A model generated the notes under the pieces. The model saw only the letters and a program-made list of their open reading frames with translations, had not been told where the DNA came from and ran no database searches. Below, one piece after another: positions 24,833 to 32,447 of a stretch of DNA of 34,510 bases (the first letter of the stretch is position 1; each line of letters starts with the position of its first letter). The position numbers and the translations under genes were made by a program. Source of the stretch: JAFGNW01 sp964618515 (GTDB lineage Bacteria; Zixibacteria; MSB-5A5; GN15; FEB-12); NCBI GenBank assembly GCA_964618515.1, contig CAZUAS010000023.1:1-34510 (forward strand). Reading direction: 5' to 3'.

Positions 24833-25776
24833 TATTTACTCCTTTTATTTATAATTCCAATAATATTTTCTTTATCTTTTCTAAGTTGTTCCAGCAGTTT
24901 TTCCGGGGAATCGAATTTAAGGTTGTTCCTTATAAAAAGAGTCGGAAAAACGATTATCTCTTTGTTATAGATACCCCGGTCAAAATCGAAGAGATTGACT
25001 TCTACCGATAACCTCGGCAGGGGGTTAAAATGATTCTGACCGATAAACATCATACCATTTTTTTCCTCCTTGTCAATCTGAACCCAGCAGGCATAAACCC
25101 CTTCGGGGGGCAATAACTTTCGCCCGCTTACTTTAATATTGGCTGTTGGGAAACCAATTTTTTTGCCCAATCCGATACCTTTCTCCACCACCCCGTAAAT
25201 GGCGTATTCATGCCCCAGTAGCCGGATGGCTTCGGGATAGTGGTTGCGCAGCATCGCTTTCCGAATTCGGGAAGAGGACACAGGCTCGCCATCGACAATT
25301 ACGGGATTGACCACCTCAAGCGCGAATCCGTATTTTTTGCCCAGGATTTGCAATTCATTGATATTGCCGCTGCGGTTTTTACCAAAAGCATGGTCATAAC
25401 CGACAATCAGTTTGCGGGTGTGGATTCTTTCTATCAGGATTTCTTTTACGAATTGTTCGGCGGTCATATTTTTAAGCTGTTCGTTGAATTCGAGAATGAG
25501 CACCTGGCCGTCAAAAAAATCCGGAACGAATTTTTCCTTTTCTTCTATAGTGGTCAGGAGCATCGGAATATAATCGGGACTGACCACTACCTTGGGATGG
25601 GGATGAAACGTCACCAGTACCGAATTACTGCCGGTCATCTCGCTTTCCTGACGAACCCGGCGGAATATTTCCTGGTGCCCCAGATGAATACCATCAAAAG
25701 TCCCGACCGTCGTTACAGCGCCGTTCTTTCCTTCAAAGCGGAAATTTTCCAAACCTTTTATAAAAGTAGCGGTCAA
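24832..25776 (-). CDS. ribF: Bifunctional riboflavin kinase / FAD synthetase
   Basis: A 314-residue enzyme making FMN and then FAD from riboflavin. The N-terminal nucleotidyltransferase domain holds GTFDGIHLGH (25-34). The C-terminal flavokinase domain has KIGFPTANIK (around residue 207) and the downstream GVYACWVQ strand. It uses a TTG start at 25776 overlapping the truB stop (TTGA), with AAGGG upstream. No FMN riboswitch precedes it, and its place in a ribosome-maturation operon implies constitutive expression. Confidence 0.95.
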   Translation of the reverse strand: MTATFIKGLENFRFEGKNGAVTTVGTFDGIHLGHQEIFRRVRQESEMTGSNSVLVTFHPHPKVVVSPDYIPMLLTTIEEKEKFVPDFFDGQVLILEFNEQLKNMTAEQFVKEILIERIHTRKLIVGYDHAFGKNRSGNINELQILGKKYGFALEVVNPVIVDGEPVSSSRIRKAMLRNHYPEAIRLLGHEYAIYGVVEKGIGLGKKIGFPTANIKVSGRKLLPPEGVYACWVQIDKEEKNGMMFIGQNHFNPLPRLSVEVNLFDFDRGIYNKEIIVFPTLFIRNNLKFDSPEKLLEQLRKDKENIIGIINKRSK

Positions 25777-26720
25777 TTCAACACCCTTAGATAATTAAAG
25801 AGAAGTTTGCCTTTCCGGGACTTAAAATCATTCGAATCAACCGCGGCTGTTCCTACCGCCAGGACTTCGCCCCGACTGTTTTTTAAAAGGACTTTATCTC
25901 CACGTGAAAAGTCACCCTCGACACTGACGACATCCTGCCATTTTAAAAAGCGGCCGTTCACCACTGCCCGGCTGAATTCGTCGGTAATTTTGATGGCACT
26001 GTAATCCAGAGCTTTATCATATGACAGCAGATACTCGAACATTTCATTTTTCCGATGTCTCTCGGCGGCGTCATCGAGTGTAAGCGCCCGGTTGATTTTA
26101 AATTTCCCCACCATTACCCGCTTGAGCGCTGAAAGGTGCGCTCCACAACCCAGCGCTTCACCGATATCATGAGCCAGAGTTCGAATATAGGTACCGGAGG
26201 AACAGCTGATGGAAATATTAACCCGGGGTTTCCGATAAGCCAGTAGTTTTATATTATAAATTTCTATCATTCTTTGCGGAGTCTCCACCGTTTGTCCCCT
26301 TCGGGCATGCTGATAAAGCCTTTTACCATCGATTTTAACCGCTGAATAAGCCGGCACCTTCTGCCGGATAACGCCTTTAAAACTATCCAGCAGTACTTCA
26401 AGGTCGGTTGTCTTTAAGTCAGGAATCTCCGATGATGGGCTATTATAATCAACACCCTCGGCATCGTAAGTGGCTGATTTAATACCCAGAAAAATTTCAG
26501 CCTCATAAGTTTTATTCAACTCGGATATGAACCGGGCGATTTTAGTGGCTTTCCCCAGACATATAATCAGGAGACCTTCCGCGAGGGGGTCGAGCGTTCC
26601 GGTATGGCCGATACTTCGCTGGTTCAATATCCGACGCAACGCCATAACGGCGTCATGACTGGATATGCCGGCTGGTTTATCCAGCAGTAACACGCCGTGA
26701 TATTTATCCTCACCCGGCAT
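25773..26720 (-). CDS. truB: tRNA pseudouridine-55 synthase
   Basis: A 315-residue enzyme forming pseudouridine 55 in the T loop of tRNAs. The catalytic aspartate lies in GHTGTLDPLAEG (Asp44 counted from the chosen start). The substrate-contacting KTYEAEIFLG, SAVKIDGKRLYQ and SCSSGTYIRTLAHDIG motifs are all present. The ATG at 26720 is preferred, because GGAGG lies 6 bases upstream; a TTG one codon earlier would be only 3 bases away. It overlaps nrnA by 11 bases. A PUA-like C-terminal region is present. Confidence 0.95.
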   Translation of the reverse strand: MPGEDKYHGVLLLDKPAGISSHDAVMALRRILNQRSIGHTGTLDPLAEGLLIICLGKATKIARFISELNKTYEAEIFLGIKSATYDAEGVDYNSPSSEIPDLKTTDLEVLLDSFKGVIRQKVPAYSAVKIDGKRLYQHARRGQTVETPQRMIEIYNIKLLAYRKPRVNISISCSSGTYIRTLAHDIGEALGCGAHLSALKRVMVGKFKINRALTLDDAAERHRKNEMFEYLLSYDKALDYSAIKITDEFSRAVVNGRFLKWQDVVSVEGDFSRGDKVLLKNSRGEVLAVGTAAVDSNDFKSRKGKLLFNYLRVLN

Positions 26721-27732
26721 CAACAGCCTCCGTTAAAATATTTACAATTTCCCTTCGGGCTTGTTCCAAAGGCAAGGGAATGATACATCCCGCAGCATTG
26801 AAATGACCACCGCCGTTGAAATGACCGGCGATTTTCGCAACATTGAGGTCGTCCCTGGCGCGTAAAGAAAGCTTGGTTTGAGAAGGAGATATTTCCTTTA
26901 AAAGACCGCCCACCTGTACTTGCAGGTTAAACATCGTCAAATCCACGAGACCTTCGGTATCCGATTCTTTGGTACCGGTTTGAACGAGCATGTCCCGGGT
27001 CAGATGCATTAGGCAGATTCTTCCGTCGCGATGAAATTCCATGGTGTTCAATACCTGGCCGGTCAGTTTCATAACGGAAGGCTCGATATTATAATAAACC
27101 TGGTCACAAATTCGCCGCGGATCAGCCCCGGCTTCAATCAAATATCCTGCCAGGGTCATGGTTCGGGAAGTTGTGGAGGAATAACGAAAGCGTCCGGTAT
27201 CGGTCAGAATCGCTGTGTATAACTGTTCGGCGACTGTCGGTGTCAGCTCGTAGCCCACTTGGAGAAAATACTCACAAGCCATTTCACCGACGGAAGAAGC
27301 TTTGGTATCAATCCAGTTGACCGTTCCATACGAAACGGCATCCTGATGATGGTCGATATTAATTATTTTTACCCGGTCTTTAATGAATTCAATTGCTCTG
27401 CCGGTTCTCTCCAGCGTCGGGCATTCCAGGACCAGAGCGGTATCGATATCCGAAAGTGATTTAATTTCGGTCACCGGTTTAATCTTTTCTACTCCCGGCA
27501 AAAACAGGTATTTGTAAGGAATTTCCGAATCTCGGACGAGATAAACGTATTTGCCGGAATCCTCAAGGTATGCGGCAAAAGCCAGTAGTGTCCCCACCGC
27601 ATCACCATCCGGGTCGACATGAGATACCACCATAATTTTCCGGCTCATGAGGAAGAATTTCTCGATTTCCAGAATTAAATCTTTATGGGGATTGGTGAAA
27701 TTACTTTGTCTTGTTTTCTCGTTTAAGTTCAT
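26710..27732 (-). CDS. nrnA: DHH-family bifunctional oligoribonuclease/PAP phosphatase (NrnA-like)
   Basis: A 340-residue phosphoesterase that degrades very short RNAs and, in homologues, pAp. The DHH domain carries SHVDPDGDAVG (37-47), the DHH motif at 127-129 and DTGRFRYSST. The C-terminal DHHA1 domain has the substrate-binding GHFNGGGHFNAAG. The 32-base overlap with rbfA and 11-base overlap with truB show it is fully part of this operon. The start at 27732 has no clear Shine-Dalgarno; a shorter start at Met29 cannot be excluded. Confidence 0.93.
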   Translation of the reverse strand: MNLNEKTRQSNFTNPHKDLILEIEKFFLMSRKIMVVSHVDPDGDAVGTLLAFAAYLEDSGKYVYLVRDSEIPYKYLFLPGVEKIKPVTEIKSLSDIDTALVLECPTLERTGRAIEFIKDRVKIINIDHHQDAVSYGTVNWIDTKASSVGEMACEYFLQVGYELTPTVAEQLYTAILTDTGRFRYSSTTSRTMTLAGYLIEAGADPRRICDQVYYNIEPSVMKLTGQVLNTMEFHRDGRICLMHLTRDMLVQTGTKESDTEGLVDLTMFNLQVQVGGLLKEISPSQTKLSLRARDDLNVAKIAGHFNGGGHFNAAGCIIPLPLEQARREIVNILTEAVDAG

Positions 27733-28060
27733 TTAACAATTGCTCTATTCTGATGCCTTCTTCAACCGATGGGTCGAATACAAAAGTAATCTCGGGGATA
27801 TGCCGAACCTGGAGGTTCCTGCCCACCATCGACCGGATTTGCTTGTTATTTTTTTTAAAATAATTGTCAATCGTACCGTGATTTTCCTTATCACCCAGAT
27901 AGGAATAATATATCCGGGCATATCGCAAATCATCGGTAAGCTTGACCCGGGTAAAAGTAACCATTCCGGTGACCAGCTCTGCAAGGTCATCGACCAGAAG
28001 AACGGAGATTTCCCTGAGAATCAAACCGCTTAATCTGTCCGAACGTTTATATTGTTTCAT
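27701..28060 (-). CDS. rbfA: Ribosome-binding factor A
   Basis: A 119-residue KH-like protein needed for late 16S rRNA maturation in the 30S subunit. The pattern is typical: RSDRLSGLILREISVLL, then TFTRVKLTDDLRYARIYYS, and RHIPEITFVFDPSVEEGIRIEQLL near the end. The start at ATG 28060 gives the usual MKQYKRSDR beginning. A TTG four codons earlier is also open. There is no Shine-Dalgarno, and the promoter lies so close that the leader would be about 16 bases long. Confidence 0.93.
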   Translation of the reverse strand: MKQYKRSDRLSGLILREISVLLVDDLAELVTGMVTFTRVKLTDDLRYARIYYSYLGDKENHGTIDNYFKKNNKQIRSMVGRNLQVRHIPEITFVFDPSVEEGIRIEQLLNELKRENKTK

Positions 28061-28082
28061 TTTATCAAACAAAATTCATGTT

Positions 28083-28111
28083 ATTATAGGTGAAATATAC
28101 AGCCGTTTCAA
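28083..28111 (-). promoter_or_regulatory. Sigma70 promoter for rbfA-nrnA-truB-ribF-rpsO-pnp operon
   Basis: On the minus strand TTGAAA (28106-28111) and a perfect TATAAT (28083-28088) are separated by 17 bases. Transcription would begin near 28076, directly before the rbfA start. This makes the block separable from the rimP-nusA-infB block upstream. Confidence 0.75.
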
Positions 28112-28152
28112 GTCCGGTGCAGATAACAGAATCACTACCCGCCGCGAAACCG

Positions 28153-30387
28153 TCAGGTACTCAGAGTCCTGGCGATGGCTACTATTTCGTAGGCTTCAAT
28201 TATGTCACCTACTTTAATATCATTATAATTTTCAAGACCGATACCGCATTCAAAGCCCTGCTTCACTTCACGGGCGTCATCTTTGAACCGTTTAAGCGAA
28301 GAAAGCTGGCCGGTGTAAATCACCTTGCCGTCTCTTAAAAGATGCACCTTGTCTTTCCTGTTGATTCGGCCTTCTGTAATATAACAGCCGGCGATAAGGC
28401 CGACTTTCGGGACCTTGAAGGTATTGCGAACTTCAGCCAGACCGACGAAATTTTCCGACAGGGTCGGCGCCAGCAGACCTTCCAAGGCTTTTCTGACGTC
28501 GTCCTCCGCCTCGTAAATAATATTGTACAGGCGAATATCGATTTTTTCTCTTTTGGCCAGTTCACGTGCACGGGCGTCAACCGCCACATTGAAACCGATT
28601 ATGATGGCTCCCGAAGCCGTGGCGAGAAGAACGTCGGATTCGACAATCGCACCTACACCCCGGTGAATAATATGGGTTGTAACCTCATTGGTGCTGATCT
28701 TGCTCAGGGTATCCGATAATACTTCCACCGAACCGTCAACGTCGCCCTTGATAATCAGTTTTAATTCCTTGATTTCACCTTCCTTGATTTTTTCGAAGAC
28801 TTTATCAAGAGTGATATGTCCATGGGGACGACGGTAGTCATATTCACGTTTTATCTGACTGCGTTTGAGGGTTATTTCGCGGGCTTCCTGGTCATCGTGA
28901 ACAATCAGAAAACTGTCTCCGGCCTGGGGAACTCCCGATAAACCGGTAATTTGAACCGGTGTAGAAGGTCCTACCGCTCGAAGTGATTCCTCCCGGTCGT
29001 TGAAAATGGTGCGGATATGACCGGAGTATACCCCGGCAACCACCGAGTCGCCTACCTGGCAGGTTCCTTTTTGAATGAGAACGGTCGCTACGGGACCACG
29101 GCCTTTTTCAAGCTTTGCTTCCACCACTACCCCCTGGCCACGGATAGACGGGTCGGCTTTCAGATCCAGCATCTCCGCCTGAAGGATTATCATATCCAGA
29201 AGTTTGTCTATATTGGTGCCGGTTTTGGCGGAAACTTCAACCATTATCGTTTTTCCACCCCAATCTTCACTGAGCAGGTTATGCTGCGCTAGCTGGGTTT
29301 TGATGGCGTCGGGGTTGGCGTTGGGTTTATCGATTTTATTGATAGCTACGATAATCGGAACTCCGGCCGCCCGGGCGTGGTCGATGGCTTCAATAGTCTG
29401 GGGCATGACCGCCTCGTCGGCGGCAACTACGAGTACTACAATATCCGTCAACTGGGTTCCTCTTGCCCGCATGGCGGTGAAGGCTTCATGTCCGGGGGTA
29501 TCCAGAAAGACGATACGATTTTTACCGTGGGATACTTCATACGCTCCGATATGCTGGGTAATTGCCCCTGCTTCACCCGCCACCACATTCGTTTTACGGA
29601 TATAATCCAGAAGCGAAGTTTTACCGTGGTCGACATGTCCCATGACCGTCACAACCGGGGAACGCGTTTCCATGGTTTCTTCGTGCTCTTCTTCGCGGAC
29701 GGAATTGCCGATTTCTTCCATCGGCTTGGTGTCAAAACCGAATTCGCTGGCCACCATCTCGATAGTGTTCATATCCAGTCTTTGATTGATAGTCGCCATC
29801 ATGCCCAGTTCGAGCAGTTTGGTAATGACATCAGCCGGTTTAACAGCCATGAGTTTGGCCAGTTCCGCCACCGACATGTATTCATTGACTTCAATCAAAT
29901 TATCCGGAACATCATCGTGGAGCTGGTCACTGTCGGCGACATGACGGTATTTGCGTTTGGTTTTCCCGGTGCTGAGGTTGGCCATGGTGGCCTTGAAACT
30001 TTTAGCGACTTCGAACTGGTCGATTTCGCGGCGGCCTTTCTTTTTCCGGCGTTCCTTTTTCTTTTTGCGCTTCTCGATTTTGCGCATCAGACCGGCCACG
30101 GGAGTATTGGAATTGGAAACCTTTATCCCGCCGATACTGGTTGATACACCCGGGGACGGCTGTTTTACCCGGGCTTCCTTGGCCTGCGTTTTCTGCTCCA
30201 TCTCCTTTTTGGCTTCCTGCTTCTCCCGGGTGAATTTCTGCTTGACGGCATTTATCATCTCAGGCGTCGAGACCGACATATGCGACTTGGGTGAAAATCC
30301 CAGCTCCTGCAGTATCTTAACCATGGCGTTGGAGGATATCTTGTACTCCTTGGCAAGTTCATAAATCCTTTGTATTTTCCCCGGCAT
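28153..30387 (-). CDS. infB: Translation initiation factor IF-2
   Basis: A 744-residue GTPase that delivers initiator fMet-tRNA to the ribosome. An N-terminal IF2_N module (MPGKIQRIYELAKEYKISSN) is followed by a charged, lysine-rich linker (about 50-125). A second IF2_N-type module lies around 165-220. The G domain has G1 GHVDHGKT (250-257), G3 DTPGH (296-300) and G4 NKID. Two beta-barrel domains and the C-terminal domain follow. The Shine-Dalgarno is unusually strong (AAGGAGGTGA, ending 6 bases before the ATG), suggesting high expression independent of the 60-base gap after nusA. Confidence 0.97.
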   Translation of the reverse strand: MPGKIQRIYELAKEYKISSNAMVKILQELGFSPKSHMSVSTPEMINAVKQKFTREKQEAKKEMEQKTQAKEARVKQPSPGVSTSIGGIKVSNSNTPVAGLMRKIEKRKKKKERRKKKGRREIDQFEVAKSFKATMANLSTGKTKRKYRHVADSDQLHDDVPDNLIEVNEYMSVAELAKLMAVKPADVITKLLELGMMATINQRLDMNTIEMVASEFGFDTKPMEEIGNSVREEEHEETMETRSPVVTVMGHVDHGKTSLLDYIRKTNVVAGEAGAITQHIGAYEVSHGKNRIVFLDTPGHEAFTAMRARGTQLTDIVVLVVAADEAVMPQTIEAIDHARAAGVPIIVAINKIDKPNANPDAIKTQLAQHNLLSEDWGGKTIMVEVSAKTGTNIDKLLDMIILQAEMLDLKADPSIRGQGVVVEAKLEKGRGPVATVLIQKGTCQVGDSVVAGVYSGHIRTIFNDREESLRAVGPSTPVQITGLSGVPQAGDSFLIVHDDQEAREITLKRSQIKREYDYRRPHGHITLDKVFEKIKEGEIKELKLIIKGDVDGSVEVLSDTLSKISTNEVTTHIIHRGVGAIVESDVLLATASGAIIIGFNVAVDARARELAKREKIDIRLYNIIYEAEDDVRKALEGLLAPTLSENFVGLAEVRNTFKVPKVGLIAGCYITEGRINRKDKVHLLRDGKVIYTGQLSSLKRFKDDAREVKQGFECGIGLENYNDIKVGDIIEAYEIVAIARTLST

Positions 30388-30447
30388 CTGTTATCACCTC
30401 CTTATAGTCTTGACTCTGACACGACTGTTTTACTCATACAAGCAGTC

Positions 30448-31884
30448 TTATCCTTTGTCATCCTCGTCTTCTTCCACTCCCTCGAGGTCCGGTGCGGTGG
30501 CTTCCGGAACATCGTCCGCTTCACTGACGTATTCTTCATCGTCATGGAAGACATCGCTGGCTTCCAGTTTTTCCGGTTCCGGTTCTTTTTCGCTTTCCGC
30601 TTTAGCAAGGGCTTCTTTGGCTTGCTGTTCCTGCTCCAGTCGGGCGACAAATTCCTTGGCCCGGTTAATGAGCGTCTCAGCGGTTTTTTGACCGAGCCCT
30701 TCAATCTTAATCAGGGTTTCCACCGAAGTCTGGGCCAGCCGCTGGATGGAACTGATATCGGCGTCAACCAGACGGTCCCTGATTTTTTCGCCCACGCCTT
30801 CAAGCTGACCGACCGGCACCAGCATCTCGGCCTCGCGGCGTTTATTTTCATTATATTCGGTTTCCGATAAAATATTCACCTTCCAGCCGGTCAGTTTCGA
30901 AGCCAAGCGGGCGTTCTGACCGTTACGCCCAATCGCCAGCGACAACTTCTCATCCTCGACCACCACCGTCATTTTCTTTTCCAGTTCGAAGACGTCGATG
31001 GTAATGACTTTGGCTGGAGCCAGAGCGCGGGTCACGAAAACTTCGCTGTTGGAAGAATAAGGCACGATATCTATCCGTTCGTTGTTGAGTTCGCGGACAA
31101 TGCTTTGCACCCGCACGCCCTTGATGCCGACGCAAGCGCCGACCGGATCGATTCTCTCGTCGGAAGAATAAACCGCCACTTTGGCTCGTTCACCGGGTTC
31201 GCGGGCGATAGCTTTGATTTCAATAACCCGTTCATAAATTTCCGGAACTTCCAGTGCAAACAAATTACGCAGAAATTCTTCATTTACGCGGGAAAGCACA
31301 ATCTGCGGCCCGCGCGGTGTGTTCTGAACGTCCAGAATCAGCGCCCGCACCCGGTCACCCTGACGAAATTTCTCGTTAGGGATTTGTTCTTTACCGGGCA
31401 AAATAGCTTCGCCGCGTCCGAGGTTGATTATGACATTACCTTTATCAATCTGCTGTACCACCCCCGAAACAAGTGTGCCGACCTTGTCGATGTATTCGCT
31501 GTAAATCCGCTCATGCTCGACATCGCGAATCTTCTGAATAAGAATCTGCTTGGCCGAGGCAATAGCGTTCCGCCCGAACTCTGCCTCGAAATCGAGATAA
31601 ATGTCGACCTCATCGCCAAGTTCCGCTTCGGCATCGATTTCTTGAGCTTCTTCCAGTGATATTTCCAGGCTCGGGTCCGCCACCTTCGCCACCACTTTCT
31701 TTACCGCTATCATGAACAGTTCGTTGTTTTTCTTATCGAACTTGAATGAAATATTATCCGTATAGGCATATTTTTTCTTAGCCGCCGCCAGCAGACTGGC
31801 TTCCAGAGTCTCTACCACAGTGTCGAAGTCAATATTTTTTTCCCTGGCAATTAAAGTCAATGCCTCCAGCATGTCGAATGCCAT
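30448..31884 (-). CDS. nusA: Transcription termination/antitermination factor NusA
   Basis: A 478-residue RNA-polymerase-binding factor. The N-terminal domain (MAFDMLEALTLIAREKNID) is followed by an S1 domain with GVVQQIDKGNVIINLGRGEAILP. Two KH domains include GACVGIKGVRVQSIVREL and SLAIGRNGQNARLASKLTGW. Helix-hairpin-helix repeats (GQLEGVGEKIRDRL, IEGLGQKTAETLI) lie near 350-425. The last 50 residues are highly acidic, unlike the short ends of many homologues. It starts 15 bases after rimP with a GGGAG Shine-Dalgarno. Confidence 0.97.
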   Translation of the reverse strand: MAFDMLEALTLIAREKNIDFDTVVETLEASLLAAAKKKYAYTDNISFKFDKKNNELFMIAVKKVVAKVADPSLEISLEEAQEIDAEAELGDEVDIYLDFEAEFGRNAIASAKQILIQKIRDVEHERIYSEYIDKVGTLVSGVVQQIDKGNVIINLGRGEAILPGKEQIPNEKFRQGDRVRALILDVQNTPRGPQIVLSRVNEEFLRNLFALEVPEIYERVIEIKAIAREPGERAKVAVYSSDERIDPVGACVGIKGVRVQSIVRELNNERIDIVPYSSNSEVFVTRALAPAKVITIDVFELEKKMTVVVEDEKLSLAIGRNGQNARLASKLTGWKVNILSETEYNENKRREAEMLVPVGQLEGVGEKIRDRLVDADISSIQRLAQTSVETLIKIEGLGQKTAETLINRAKEFVARLEQEQQAKEALAKAESEKEPEPEKLEASDVFHDDEEYVSEADDVPEATAPDLEGVEEDEDDKG

Positions 31885-31899
31885 ATAAATGTATCTCCC

Positions 31900-32346
31900 T
31901 TAATAAATAATTTTCGCTTTTTCAATTTCCGCCAGGGCAATCTCAAAAGTATCATTGTCATCCCGGAACTTGACGGCGTTGTCGTCAGCGGAAATGATTT
32001 CAGCAATAACTTTTTTCCTTTTCGGATCGACAAAATAGACCTGGACTTTTTCTCCAATCCGATATTTAAAATCGGTGGTGGTTTTTAAAAGCCGGTCAAG
32101 ACCGGGTGAGGATACTTCCAGAGTGTAGCCGTTTTCAAAAAGGTCGGTGTTATCGATAATATCGCCGATAATCTTTGACAGATGGGCACACCGGTTGATG
32201 TCGACCCCGTGAACCGAATAAACAAATATCTTTAAGGTGGCGTTGCTTTTGTAACGTGACAGAACAACTTCCGCCAGTTCACAACCCTCCTCGGTCAAGG
32301 GCTTCTCGATTAACCTTATAACCTCGTTTTTTATCGTTTCGTTCAA
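31900..32346 (-). CDS. rimP: Ribosome maturation factor RimP
   Basis: A 148-residue factor for 30S maturation, first gene of the rimP-nusA-infB operon. Family marks are EEGCELAEVVLSRYK, VDINRCAHLSKIIGDIID, GYTLEVSSPGLDRLL, and a C-terminal SH3-like domain with RIGEKVQVYF. The frame is open to an ATG at 32406, but that codon abuts the -10 box of the predicted promoter and so should not be transcribed. The TTG at 32346 gives the family's normal length. No good Shine-Dalgarno precedes it. Confidence 0.88.
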   Translation of the reverse strand: MNETIKNEVIRLIEKPLTEEGCELAEVVLSRYKSNATLKIFVYSVHGVDINRCAHLSKIIGDIIDNTDLFENGYTLEVSSPGLDRLLKTTTDFKYRIGEKVQVYFVDPKRKKVIAEIISADDNAVKFRDDNDTFEIALAEIEKAKIIY

Positions 32347-32376
32347 TTTTTTTTTACCGCAAAAGCTGATAAAAAT

Positions 32377-32397
32377 GAGTGGGTTTAAAACCCACTC
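32377..32397 (-). terminator. Hairpin with U-rich tail in the rimP leader (attenuator-like, or proS terminator)
   Basis: The arms GAGTGGGTTT and AAACCCACTC (10 bp each) are perfect. On the minus strand they are followed by ATTTTTATC, a short U-rich tract. The hairpin lies between the rimP promoter (32407-32435) and the rimP start, so it would form within the first bases of that transcript. It could also end read-through transcripts from proS. Confidence 0.6.
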
Positions 32398-32406
32398 CAA
32401 CCGCAT

Positions 32407-32435
32407 ATTATAACAATTAACCTGTTATAGCGCAA
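32407..32435 (-). promoter_or_regulatory. Promoter for rimP-nusA-infB
   Basis: On the minus strand a perfect TATAAT (32407-32412) lies 17 bases after TTGCGC (32430-32435), inside the proS-rimP gap. The predicted transcript starts near 32400, giving a leader of about 54 bases. Confidence 0.6.
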
Positions 32436-32447
32436 TAAAATTATAAA

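Noticed and set aside
25790..25830. FMN riboswitch upstream of ribF
   Set aside because: The gene starts inside the truB stop codon, leaving no leader in which a riboswitch could sit.
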